This document shows, piece after piece, positions 34,710 through 43,052 of a stretch of DNA of 64,000 nucleotides. Numbering within the stretch: position 1 is the first letter of the stretch; each line of letters opens with the position of its first letter. This DNA comes from Rhizorhabdus histidinilytica (GTDB lineage Bacteria; Pseudomonadota; Alphaproteobacteria; Sphingomonadales; Sphingomonadaceae): contig NZ_FUYM01000007.1 of NCBI RefSeq assembly GCF_900167915.1, positions 186,001 through 250,000 of the forward strand, read 5' to 3'. Under the pieces are notes generated by a model. It was given only the letters and a program-made list of their open reading frames with translations, was not told the origin of the DNA and did not search any database. The translations under genes and the position numbers were made by a program.

Positions 34710-37700
34710 ATGCCTCGTTTCTTCATCGACCGGCCCGTCTTCGCCTGGGTGATCGCGATCGTGATCGTCCTGATGGGCCTGATCGCGATCCCGCAGCTGC
34801 CGATCGAGCGCTATCCGACGATCGCGCCGCCCAGCATCACCATCACCGCCACCTATCCGGGCGCCACGCCGCGGACGATGAACGACAGCGTCGTCGGCCT
34901 GATCGAGCGCGAGCTGTCGAGCGTGAAGAACCTGCTCTATTTCGAGAGCTCGACCGACACCTCGGGCGTCGCCCAGATCACCGCGACCTTCAAGCCGGGC
35001 ACCGATCCCGAACTGGCGCAGGTCGACGTGCAGAACCGGCTCAAGACCGCCGAGCCGCGCCTGCCGCAGGTAGTGCGGCAGACCGGTGTCTTCGTCGAGG
35101 CCGCCTCGTCGGGCTTCCTGGTGATGATCGCGATCGAGTCGAAGGATCCGAATGTCGATCCGGGCGTGCTCGGCGATTATGCGGCGCGCAACGTGTCGGA
35201 GGAGCTGAAGCGCGTGCCCGGCGTCGGCCGCGTCCAGCTCTTCACCTCCGAACGGGCGATGCGTGTCTGGATCGATCCCGCCAAGCTGCTCTCCTACAGC
35301 CTGACGATGAGCGACGTGAACGCCGCGATCGCCGCGCAGAATGTCCAGATCGCGCCGGGCGCGATCGGCTCCGAGCCGACCGTCGGCGAGCAGCGCGTGA
35401 CGATCCCGCTGACCGTCGACGGCCAGCTCCAGACGCCCGAGGAGTTTCGGCAGATCGTGCTGCGCGCCAACAGCGACGGATCGAGCGTCCTGCTCGGCGA
35501 CGTCGCCCGGGTCGAGCTCGCGTCGCAGAGCTTCGCCGCCAGCGCCCGCACCAACGGACGGCCGACCGCGATCCTCGCCGTCCAGCTCGCGCCGGGCGCC
35601 AACGCGGTCGCCACATCGCGGGGCGTGCTCGACCGGATGGACGAACTGGCGAAGTCGATGCCCGACGGCCTGTCCTACAGCGTGCCGTTCGACACCGCCC
35701 CGTTCGTGAAGATATCGATCGAGAAGGTCGTCGAGACGCTGGCCGAGGCGATGGTGCTCGTCTTCCTCGTCATGTTCCTGTTCCTGCAGAAGTTCCGCTA
35801 CACGCTGGTCCCCGCGATCGTCGCGCCGATCGCGCTGCTCGGCACCCTGTCGGTGATGCTGGTGGCGGGCTTCTCGGTCAACGTGCTCACCATGTTCGGC
35901 ATGGTGCTGGCGATCGGCATCATCGTCGACGACGCGATCGTGGTGGTCGAGAATGTCGAGCGGCTGATGGCGGAGGAGGGGCTGTCGCCCCGCGACGCCA
36001 CCCGCAAGGCGATGCGCGAGATCACCGGCGCGATCATCGGCATCACCCTCGTGCTGACCGCGGTGTTCATCCCGATGGCCTTCGCCAGCGGATCGGTCGG
36101 CGCGATCTATCGCCAGTTCACCATCTCGATGGCGGTGTCGATCCTGTTCTCGGCTTTCCTCGCGCTGTCGCTGACCCCGGCGCTGTGCGCGACGATCCTG
36201 AAGCCGGTCCACGGCCATGAGGAGAAGCGCGGCTTCTTCGGCTGGTTCGACCGCAAGTTCGATGCGCTCGCCGGCGGCTATCAGGGCTGGGTCGCGCGTC
36301 TGCTCAAGCGTACCGGGCGGATGATGGCGTCGTTCGCGGTGGTGCTGGTGCTGCTCGGCGTCGGTTTCATGAACCTGCCGTCGGCCTTCCTGCCGGAAGA
36401 GGACCAGGGCTTCTACATCACCGCCTACCAGATGCCGGCCGACGCCACCATCTCGCGCACCAGCGAGGCGGTCTCGGTGCTCGAACGGCACAACAAGAGC
36501 CGTCCGGCGGTGCGCGACACGACCGCGGTGCAGGGCTTCGGCTTCTCCGGCTCGGGCGCGAACGCGGCGCTGGTCTTCACCATGCTCAAGGACTGGAAGG
36601 ACCGCGACGGCGCGACCGCGCAGAGCGAGGTGGCGTCGGCCCAGCAGGCGACGGCCGCGATCCGCGAAGGCGTGGTGATGAGCCTGCTGCCGCCGTCGAT
36701 CGAGGGCCTCGGCAATTCGTCAGGCTTCTCGCTGCGCCTGCAGGACCGTGCCGGCAAGGGCGACGCGGCGCTGGCGGCCGCGCAGGGCCAGCTCCTCGGT
36801 CTCGCCGCGCAGAGCAAGGTGCTGCAGGGCGTCTATCCCGAAGGCCTGCCGCCCGGCAGCACCGTCAAGCTGGAGATCGACCGTCGCAAGGCGCAGACGC
36901 TGGGCGTCTCGTTCAGCGACATCGCCTCGACGCTGAGCGGCGCGATCGGCTCGACCTACATCAACGACTTCCCGAACCGGGGACGGCTCCAGCAGGTGAT
37001 CGTCCAGGCCGAGGCGGCGTCGCGGATGAAGCTCGACGACGTGCTCAACCTCTATGTCCGCAACACGGCCGGCGATCCGGTGCGGCTGGGCGAGGTGGTG
37101 AACCCGCGCTGGGAGGTCACCCCGCTCCAGCTCGTCCGCTACAACGGCTATCCGACGATGCGCATCGCCGGTTCGGCGGCGCCCGGCTATTCGAGCGGCG
37201 CGGCGATGAAGGAGATGGAGCGGCTCGCCGCCGAGCTTCCGCCCGGCTTCGCGATCGAATGGACCGGCCAGTCGCTGCAGGAGAAGCAGGCCGGCGACGA
37301 GGCGCTGATGCTGCTCGGCCTGTCGATGTTCGTCGTCTTTCTGGTGCTCGCGGCGCTCTACGAGAGCTGGGCGATCCCGCTGTCGGTGATCATGGTGGTG
37401 CCGCTCGGCCTGCTCGGCGCGCTGGCGGCGGTGATGGTCGCGGGGCTGTCGAACGACGTGTTCTTCAAGGTGGGGCTGATCACGATCATCGGCCTCAGCG
37501 CCAAGAACGCGATCCTGATCGTCGAGTTCGCCAAGGCGGCGCGCGACGAGGGGATGTCGACGATCGAGGCGACGATCCACGCCGCCCGGCTGCGCCTGCG
37601 CCCGATCATCATGACCAGCCTCGCCTTCACGCTGGGCGTCATGCCGCTGATGCTGGCGACGGGGGCGAGCAAGGAGACGCAGCGCGCGATCGGCACCGGC

Positions 37701-37820
37701 GTGTTCGGCGGGATGATCAGCGCGACGCTGCTCGCGATCTTCTTCGTGCCGGTCTTCTTCGTGGTGATGATGAAGCTGGTCGAGCGCTACAAGAAGCGCA
37801 AGCCGGCGGTGGAGGAATGA
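34710..37820 (+). CDS. RND efflux transporter, HAE1 family
   Basis: 1036 residues, the size of AcrB/AdeB. It begins MPRFFIDRPVFAWVIAIVIV. The proton-relay pair Asp407-Asp408 is in transmembrane helix 4 (GIIVDDAIVVVENVERLM), and the helix-10 Lys is in GLSAKNAILIVEFAK. The FFVPVFFVVM segment near the C-terminus is typical. It exports hydrophobic drugs, dyes or solvents from the inner membrane and periplasm using the proton gradient. It lies 14 bp after the adaptor gene. Confidence 0.97.
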   Translation: MPRFFIDRPVFAWVIAIVIVLMGLIAIPQLPIERYPTIAPPSITITATYPGATPRTMNDSVVGLIERELSSVKNLLYFESSTDTSGVAQITATFKPGTDPELAQVDVQNRLKTAEPRLPQVVRQTGVFVEAASSGFLVMIAIESKDPNVDPGVLGDYAARNVSEELKRVPGVGRVQLFTSERAMRVWIDPAKLLSYSLTMSDVNAAIAAQNVQIAPGAIGSEPTVGEQRVTIPLTVDGQLQTPEEFRQIVLRANSDGSSVLLGDVARVELASQSFAASARTNGRPTAILAVQLAPGANAVATSRGVLDRMDELAKSMPDGLSYSVPFDTAPFVKISIEKVVETLAEAMVLVFLVMFLFLQKFRYTLVPAIVAPIALLGTLSVMLVAGFSVNVLTMFGMVLAIGIIVDDAIVVVENVERLMAEEGLSPRDATRKAMREITGAIIGITLVLTAVFIPMAFASGSVGAIYRQFTISMAVSILFSAFLALSLTPALCATILKPVHGHEEKRGFFGWFDRKFDALAGGYQGWVARLLKRTGRMMASFAVVLVLLGVGFMNLPSAFLPEEDQGFYITAYQMPADATISRTSEAVSVLERHNKSRPAVRDTTAVQGFGFSGSGANAALVFTMLKDWKDRDGATAQSEVASAQQATAAIREGVVMSLLPPSIEGLGNSSGFSLRLQDRAGKGDAALAAAQGQLLGLAAQSKVLQGVYPEGLPPGSTVKLEIDRRKAQTLGVSFSDIASTLSGAIGSTYINDFPNRGRLQQVIVQAEAASRMKLDDVLNLYVRNTAGDPVRLGEVVNPRWEVTPLQLVRYNGYPTMRIAGSAAPGYSSGAAMKEMERLAAELPPGFAIEWTGQSLQEKQAGDEALMLLGLSMFVVFLVLAALYESWAIPLSVIMVVPLGLLGALAAVMVAGLSNDVFFKVGLITIIGLSAKNAILIVEFAKAARDEGMSTIEATIHAARLRLRPIIMTSLAFTLGVMPLMLATGASKETQRAIGTGVFGGMISATLLAIFFVPVFFVVMMKLVERYKKRKPAVEE

Positions 37821-37822
37821 GC

Positions 37823-39265
37823 ATGCGCAGGATCGCCATGCTGGCGCTGCTGATGACCGGCGCCTGTTCGATGAACCCGCGGCTTGACATCCCGAAGCCG
37901 CCCGTCGCCGCCAGCTATCCCGACGCCGCGGCGGCGGAGCCGGCGAGCGCCGCCGCGATCGACTGGCGAACGATGTTCGGCGACCCGCGCCTCCAGGCGC
38001 TCATCGACCTCGCGCTGGCGAACAACCGCGACCTGCGCGTCTCGACGCTCAATGTCGAGGCGGCGCGCGCCCAGTTCCGCGTCGCGCGCGGGGCGATGCT
38101 GCCCCAGGTCGACGCCAATGGCTCCTACACCCGCCAGCGCATCCCGACGAGCACGGCGGCGGCGGGGATCGGCGGAGCGACCGGCGGCGGCACCGGCACG
38201 GCCATGCCGAGCGGGTTCGAGTTCGGCCAATATTCCGCCAACGCCGCGCTCACCAGCTTCGAGATCGACCTGTTCGGCCGACTCCGTTCGCAGAGCCAGG
38301 CGGCGTTCGAACGCTATCTGGCGAGCGACGAGGGCCGCCGCGCCGCGCGGATCGCGCTGATCGGGTCCGTGGTCGACGCCTATCTGGCCGAACGTCTCGC
38401 CGCCGAGCAGCTGGCGCTGACCGAACGGACGATGGCCGACTGGAACATGTCGCTCGACATCACCCGCCGCCAGCATGAGGCGAAGCAGGTCAGCGGGCTC
38501 GAACTGGCGCAGGCGGAGGGGCAGGTCCAGCAGGCCGCCGCCGACCTCGCTGCGGGCCAGCGGGCGCTGGCGCAGGCGGGCAACGCGCTGCAACTGCTGG
38601 TCGGCGCGCCGATCCCGGCGGACCTGCCGGCGCCGATCCCGCTCGCCGACCAGCCGATCATGACCCAGCTTCCGGCGGGGCTGCCGTCCGACCTGATTGC
38701 CAACCGCCCCGACATCCGCCAGGCCGAGCGCGAGCTGGTCGCGGCCAATGCCGATGTCGGCGCGGCACGCGCGGCCTTCTTCCCCCGGCTGTCGCTGACG
38801 GGGCTGTTCGGCTTCACCAGCCTGGCGTTCGACAATCTGTTCAAGGGCGACAACCGCACCTGGTCCTTCACCCCGCAGATCAGCCAGCCGATCTTCCACG
38901 GCGGCAGCCTGCGCGGCGAGCTGCGGCTCGCCAAGGTTCAGAAGTCGATCGCGATCGCCAATTACGAAAAGGCGATCCAGACCGGCTTCCGCGAGGTCGC
39001 CGACGGTCTGGCCGGCCGTGCCACCTATAAGCGGCAGCTCGACGCCCAGCGCAAGGCGGTCGACGCCGCCGAGCGGCGCACGCGCCTGTCCGACATGCGC
39101 TATCGCGTCGGCTTCGACAGCCGGCTCGAACTGCTCGACGCGCAGCGCAGCCAATATGCGGCGCAGCAGGCGATGCTCGAGCTCAGGCGGCAGGAGCTGT
39201 CGAGCGCGACCGGGCTCTACCGGGCGCTGGGCGGCGGCGACGAGGGCCGGGCGCCGAGCAAATAG
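37823..39265 (+). CDS. Outer-membrane efflux channel lipoprotein (OprM/AdeC/NodT family)
   Basis: 480 residues from the ATG at 37823, which has GGAGG at the ideal distance; an ATG two codons earlier overlaps the RND stop. The lipobox is LLMTGACSMNP. Two OEP repeats follow: DPRLQALIDLALANNRDLRVS, then SFEIDLFGRLRSQSQAAFERY, and the second repeat with NRPDIRQAERELVAANADVGA. ARAAFFPRLSLTG is typical. It completes the tripartite pump. Confidence 0.95.
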   Translation: MRRIAMLALLMTGACSMNPRLDIPKPPVAASYPDAAAAEPASAAAIDWRTMFGDPRLQALIDLALANNRDLRVSTLNVEAARAQFRVARGAMLPQVDANGSYTRQRIPTSTAAAGIGGATGGGTGTAMPSGFEFGQYSANAALTSFEIDLFGRLRSQSQAAFERYLASDEGRRAARIALIGSVVDAYLAERLAAEQLALTERTMADWNMSLDITRRQHEAKQVSGLELAQAEGQVQQAAADLAAGQRALAQAGNALQLLVGAPIPADLPAPIPLADQPIMTQLPAGLPSDLIANRPDIRQAERELVAANADVGAARAAFFPRLSLTGLFGFTSLAFDNLFKGDNRTWSFTPQISQPIFHGGSLRGELRLAKVQKSIAIANYEKAIQTGFREVADGLAGRATYKRQLDAQRKAVDAAERRTRLSDMRYRVGFDSRLELLDAQRSQYAAQQAMLELRRQELSSATGLYRALGGGDEGRAPSK

Positions 39266-39284
39266 CGAGGCGTCGCGCCGTCGC

Positions 39285-39983
39285 TCAGCGCACCTTCAGG
39301 CCGAGTTCGCCGAGCAATTGGCCGGCCTGCTCGCGTGAGATGGTCGCACCGCGGAACAGCGTGGCGTCGAACAGCCGCAGGCCGCCCAGGTCGGCGCCGC
39401 GCAGGTCGGCGTCGTCGAAGCGCGACCCCGCCATGTTCGCGTCGCGCAGGCTGCAATCCTCGAACTGGGTCGCGCGGAAATCGCCTTCGCGCAGGTCGGC
39501 CTGGCTGAGGTCGACCTTGACCAGCCGCTGCTTGCGAAAGGAGATTCCGGGCAGCCGTGCGTTGACCAGCAGCGTCTCCTCGAAGCGGATGTCGATGGTC
39601 CGTGCATCGGACAGGTCGGCCCCGGTCAGCTTGCATCGCTCGAACGAGGCGGCGGTCAGGACCGCACGCCGCAACACGCAATTGTTGAAGTCGCTGGCGG
39701 TGAAGCGCGCCTCACCGAGCTGGGCGCCGGTGAACTGCGCGAAGGCGCCGCGGCAGGAAAGCCACCGGGTCTCCTCCAGCTTCGCGCCGGAGAGGTCGGT
39801 CCGGCGCAGGGTGCAACGCTCGAACGTCCAGCCCGACAGGTCGAGCCCGGAAAGATCGGCTTCTTCCAGGTCGCAGTCGGCCAGGTGCTGGCGCGGCGAT
39901 GCCGCCCGCAACCGCTCCACATCGGTGCGGGTGAGGGGCTGGTCGCGGATCGTGCGATCTGAAAACAGGTCGTCCATCGACAT
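39285..39983 (-). CDS. Pentapeptide-repeat protein
   Basis: 232 residues dominated by A(D/N)LXX repeats (EEADLSGLDLSGWTFERCTL, TGADLSDARTIDIRF, VDLSQADLREGDF, DDADLRGADLGGLRLF), forming a right-handed quadrilateral beta-helix. Length and the interrupted repeat pattern recall McbG/Qnr proteins, which mimic DNA and protect gyrase, but the key loops cannot be judged by eye. It converges on the efflux operon, separated by 19 bp. Confidence 0.85.
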   Translation of the reverse strand: MSMDDLFSDRTIRDQPLTRTDVERLRAASPRQHLADCDLEEADLSGLDLSGWTFERCTLRRTDLSGAKLEETRWLSCRGAFAQFTGAQLGEARFTASDFNNCVLRRAVLTAASFERCKLTGADLSDARTIDIRFEETLLVNARLPGISFRKQRLVKVDLSQADLREGDFRATQFEDCSLRDANMAGSRFDDADLRGADLGGLRLFDATLFRGATISREQAGQLLGELGLKVR

Positions 39984-40075
39984 TCGTTAGCGCGCTTTTC
40001 GCCAAGGCTTCAATCCGCGTGCTCGCCAGGGCGGGCCGAAAGCCCTATCGGCGACGGGACTCGGGAGCAGATGCG

Positions 40076-40750
40076 ATGAAGGCACGTGAACTGATCGGAA
40101 CGGCCCAGGTGCCGGGGGGCGAGCCGCTGCGGCTGTTCCGGCGCGGCGACGATTTCATGATCGTGCTCGACCGCAACGAGTTGATGAGCAGCCGGATGAG
40201 CGGATCGGAGGAGGCGCTGGCGCTGATGACGATCGAGCGGCTCGGCGGCGGGGCCGGTGCGCCGCACCTGCTGATCGGCGGCTACGGCATGGGCTTCACC
40301 CTGCGCGCGGCGCTGGGCGCGCTGCCGGCGACGGCGCGGATCACGGTGGCAGAACTGGTGCCCGAGATCATCCAATGGGCGCGCGGGCCGATGGCCGAAC
40401 TGGCGGCCGGCTGCCTCGACGACAAACGGGTGATGATCGTCGAGAGCGACGTTGCAGAGATCATCCAGGCCGGGCCCGGGACCTATGACGCGATCCTGCT
40501 CGACGTCGACAACGGCCCTGACGGTCTCGTCCGCGACACCAATGAATGGCTCTATTCGGCGCGCGGCCTGGCGGCGGCGCGGGCGGCGCTGAAGCCGGGC
40601 GGGGTGCTCGCGGTCTGGTCGGCCGCGCCCGACGCGGCCTTCGTCCGCCGCCTGCGCAGCGCCGGCTTCCGGGTCGACGAGGTCGCGGTCCGTGCGCGCA
40701 GCAACGGCAAGGGGCCGCGCCATGTCATCTGGTTCGCCGTGCCGGCCTGA
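40076..40750 (+). CDS. Spermidine-synthase-like SAM-dependent methyltransferase fold protein
   Basis: 224 residues from the ATG at 40076 (GGGAG 8 nt upstream). LLIGGYGMGFTLRAALG is the nucleotide-binding glycine motif, ITVAELVPEIIQWARGPM the acidic beta-2 end, and YDAILLDVDNGPDGLV the polyamine-synthase-like Asp motif. The C-terminal RRLRSAGFRVDEVAVRARS fits small 'spermidine synthase-like' proteins of alphaproteobacteria, which lack the N-terminal tetramerisation domain. Donor and acceptor are unknown. It is divergent from the pentapeptide-repeat gene. Confidence 0.8.
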   Translation: MKARELIGTAQVPGGEPLRLFRRGDDFMIVLDRNELMSSRMSGSEEALALMTIERLGGGAGAPHLLIGGYGMGFTLRAALGALPATARITVAELVPEIIQWARGPMAELAAGCLDDKRVMIVESDVAEIIQAGPGTYDAILLDVDNGPDGLVRDTNEWLYSARGLAAARAALKPGGVLAVWSAAPDAAFVRRLRSAGFRVDEVAVRARSNGKGPRHVIWFAVPA

Positions 40751-40765
40751 TGCGGCTCGCCTGCC

Positions 40766-41713
40766 TCAGTTCGCTCTGTTCAGCCTGATCCAGGTGGCGA
40801 GCTGCATGCGGCTGCGGATGCCGATCTTCTCATAGATGTTCCGCAGGTGGTTCTCCACCGTGCGGGTGCTGATCTTCAGGAGGCTGGCCATCGATAAATT
40901 GGTGTGGCCGTCATAGACGAGGCTTGCGATTTCCCGCTCCCGCTCCGTCAGGACGTCGAGGGCAGGTCCGTTGCGCAACGAGCGATGCCAGCTCGTTTCC
41001 GCGGATGAGCGATGCGCCGGCAGCGTCATCCCATCGATCCGGGCCTGCAGCGCGGCCAGGTCCTCACGCAGGGCGACGTTGGCACAGGCGAGCGCGATCA
41101 GCGGCAGCACATCGCCGAGCAGCGCCTCTTCCCGCAGCGAATAGGAGGGGCTTCCCGTCCTGCGCGTGAAGCTGACGGAAAAAGCCCGCTGGCCGAGCTG
41201 GGTCATGACCGGGAAATGGACCCCGACGATGTCGCCGATACCCTGCGGGACCAGGAAATTGTCGTAATAGGCCGATATTTCGGGCCGGCTCGTCTCCCGC
41301 ATGATCGCGGACATGGCGGTCGGCTTCCTCGGCGGCGTTGAATAAAGGGGATCGTCCCGGAACAGCGAGCGGCGATAGGGCGCCAGCACCCCAACGATCG
41401 AGCTGCTCAGGGTCGCCTCGCGAATGTCCCTCGGCGATCCATCGTCGACATCGAGTTCGAACAAGGCGGTCGCGTCCGCGCCGATCGCCCCGGCAATCGG
41501 CCGGAGCAACGCGCTCTCGATCTCCCGCGCCGTTATGACGGCATCGATCGACCTGGTCAGCTCCGCAAGCAGCGTGGCACTCGTTTGCGAGCCTATGGCA
41601 TCCTCCCGTGGCGCCTCTTCGTCCGCTGATCTTTTCCGGATTTTTATGTCATCGAAGGATGCATGGGAAGAGCCGCCATCGCCGGGTGGCTCGGGATGAG
41701 TATAAATCGCCAT
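40766..41713 (-). CDS. LuxR family transcriptional regulator
   Basis: 315 residues from the ATG at 41713, preceded by GGGGAAA; a longer frame exists. The C-terminal LuxR HTH is clear: LTEREREIASLVYDGHTNLSM, ASLLKISTRTVENHLRN, IYEKIGIRSRMQLATWI. The N-terminal 200 residues look like a GAF/autoinducer-like sensory domain without recognisable motifs. It is divergent, 59 bp apart, from the cytochrome P450 gene and most likely regulates the P450-ThDP-VOC unit. Confidence 0.9.
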   Translation of the reverse strand: MAIYTHPEPPGDGGSSHASFDDIKIRKRSADEEAPREDAIGSQTSATLLAELTRSIDAVITAREIESALLRPIAGAIGADATALFELDVDDGSPRDIREATLSSSIVGVLAPYRRSLFRDDPLYSTPPRKPTAMSAIMRETSRPEISAYYDNFLVPQGIGDIVGVHFPVMTQLGQRAFSVSFTRRTGSPSYSLREEALLGDVLPLIALACANVALREDLAALQARIDGMTLPAHRSSAETSWHRSLRNGPALDVLTEREREIASLVYDGHTNLSMASLLKISTRTVENHLRNIYEKIGIRSRMQLATWIRLNRAN

Positions 41714-41772
41714 TTTCCCCGCTGCGCTTTTCCCGCACCCGCTTCTCACCGCGAAGTCGCAGGGAAAGAAGT

Positions 41773-42972
41773 ATGCCGGTCGACATCATCCGTGCCGAGG
41801 AGCCACAAACGCCGATCTTCGCGGCTGATCCCTTCAGTCCAGAAGCGATCGTCGATGCCTTGGCCACCAACCAGGCCATCCGCCAGGCCGGCGACCTGAT
41901 CTGGCTTGAGAAATACGCCATGTGGGCGACCGGCCGTTATGCGGTCGCCCACAGGATCCTCGGCGATTCCGAGAGTTTCTCGTCAGCCAAGCGGCCTTTC
42001 TCGCATCCCGACTTTCCATTGCCTGCGATCCTGGTGACCGACGATCCGCCGGACCACGGCCCGATCCGATCGGTGATGGGCCGCATTCTCTCCCCAAAGC
42101 TGCTGCGCGCGAACGAAGCCGCCTACCGGTCGGCGGCGGCGGTCGCGATCGACCGGGTGCTGGTCGACGGCGACTTCGACGCCGTCGACGACCTGGCGGT
42201 GCCCTTCGTGCTCTCGGCCTTCGGCGACACCGTCGGACTGCGTGACGACGGACGCGAGAACCTCATCACCTTCGGGGCCGCCATCCTCAACACCTTCGGC
42301 CCTGTCAACGACCTGTTCCTTTCGCTTGTTGCGCGGGCGGAGGCAGCGACGCGGTGGGTTCAGGCGCAATGCTCCCGCGATGCCTTGAAGCCCGATGGCC
42401 TCGGCGCGGCCATCTACGAAGCCCAGGGACGTGGGGAGATCAGCGAGGAACAGGCGGGTCTGCTGCTCATGAGCCTGCTGTCGGCAGGTGTCGACACGAC
42501 CGCCGGATCGATCGTCAACATGCTCCACTGCTTCGCCCGCCATCCCGAGCAATATGCGCGGCTCCGCGCGGATCCGACCCTGCGCACGAAGGCGTTCGAA
42601 GAGGTGCTGCGCTACTATTCGCCGGCGCGCGTGTTCGGCCGTGTCGCTCATCGCGACATCGAGATGTTCGGACGAGTGATCCGACAGGGCGATGGCATTC
42701 TGGTCTTCCTCGGATCGGCCGGACGCGACCCGTCGATATGGGCGGATGCCGAACGTTTCGATATCGGGCGCGCCTCGGGAAAGCATATCTCGTTCGGCAC
42801 CGGTATCCACAATTGCATCGGACAGATGCTCACCCGGACAGAGGCTTTGGCCCTGCTCGAAATGCTCGTCGAGAAGGTCGAGCGCATCGAAGCCGTCGGT
42901 GAGCCGGAGGTGCTGATGTCGAACACCATCACCTCGTTCGAGAAACTGCCGCTGCGTTTCGTCGCCGCCTGA
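41773..42972 (+). CDS. Cytochrome P450
   Basis: 399 residues from the ATG at 41773 (GGGAAAGAAG upstream). The I-helix oxygen motif is AGVDTTAGS (238-246), ExxR is E277-R280 in FEEVLRYYSP, and the heme loop is FGTGIHNCIGQM with Cys348. DDPPDHGPIRSVM is the usual C-helix region. It is soluble and bacterial (class I, needing ferredoxin and reductase, none nearby). The N-terminal WLEKYAMWATGRYAVAHRIL is reminiscent of CYP199-type aromatic-acid monooxygenases, a weak inference. It heads an operon with a ThDP enzyme and a VOC protein. Confidence 0.95.
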   Translation: MPVDIIRAEEPQTPIFAADPFSPEAIVDALATNQAIRQAGDLIWLEKYAMWATGRYAVAHRILGDSESFSSAKRPFSHPDFPLPAILVTDDPPDHGPIRSVMGRILSPKLLRANEAAYRSAAAVAIDRVLVDGDFDAVDDLAVPFVLSAFGDTVGLRDDGRENLITFGAAILNTFGPVNDLFLSLVARAEAATRWVQAQCSRDALKPDGLGAAIYEAQGRGEISEEQAGLLLMSLLSAGVDTTAGSIVNMLHCFARHPEQYARLRADPTLRTKAFEEVLRYYSPARVFGRVAHRDIEMFGRVIRQGDGILVFLGSAGRDPSIWADAERFDIGRASGKHISFGTGIHNCIGQMLTRTEALALLEMLVEKVERIEAVGEPEVLMSNTITSFEKLPLRFVAA

Positions 42973-43052
42973 GCGCTCCACCGGCCGCTGCTGTCTTCGC
43001 GGCTTCGGCATCGTCGAAGCTCGTTCTCCCACATGCCCGCAAGGATCCTTCA

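Noticed and set aside
34299..36491. 730-residue open frame on the minus strand opposite the RND transporter
   Set aside because: Composition is Arg/His/Asp/Gly-rich antisense of a high-GC gene; the plus strand encodes a full-length RND pump with all hallmark residues.
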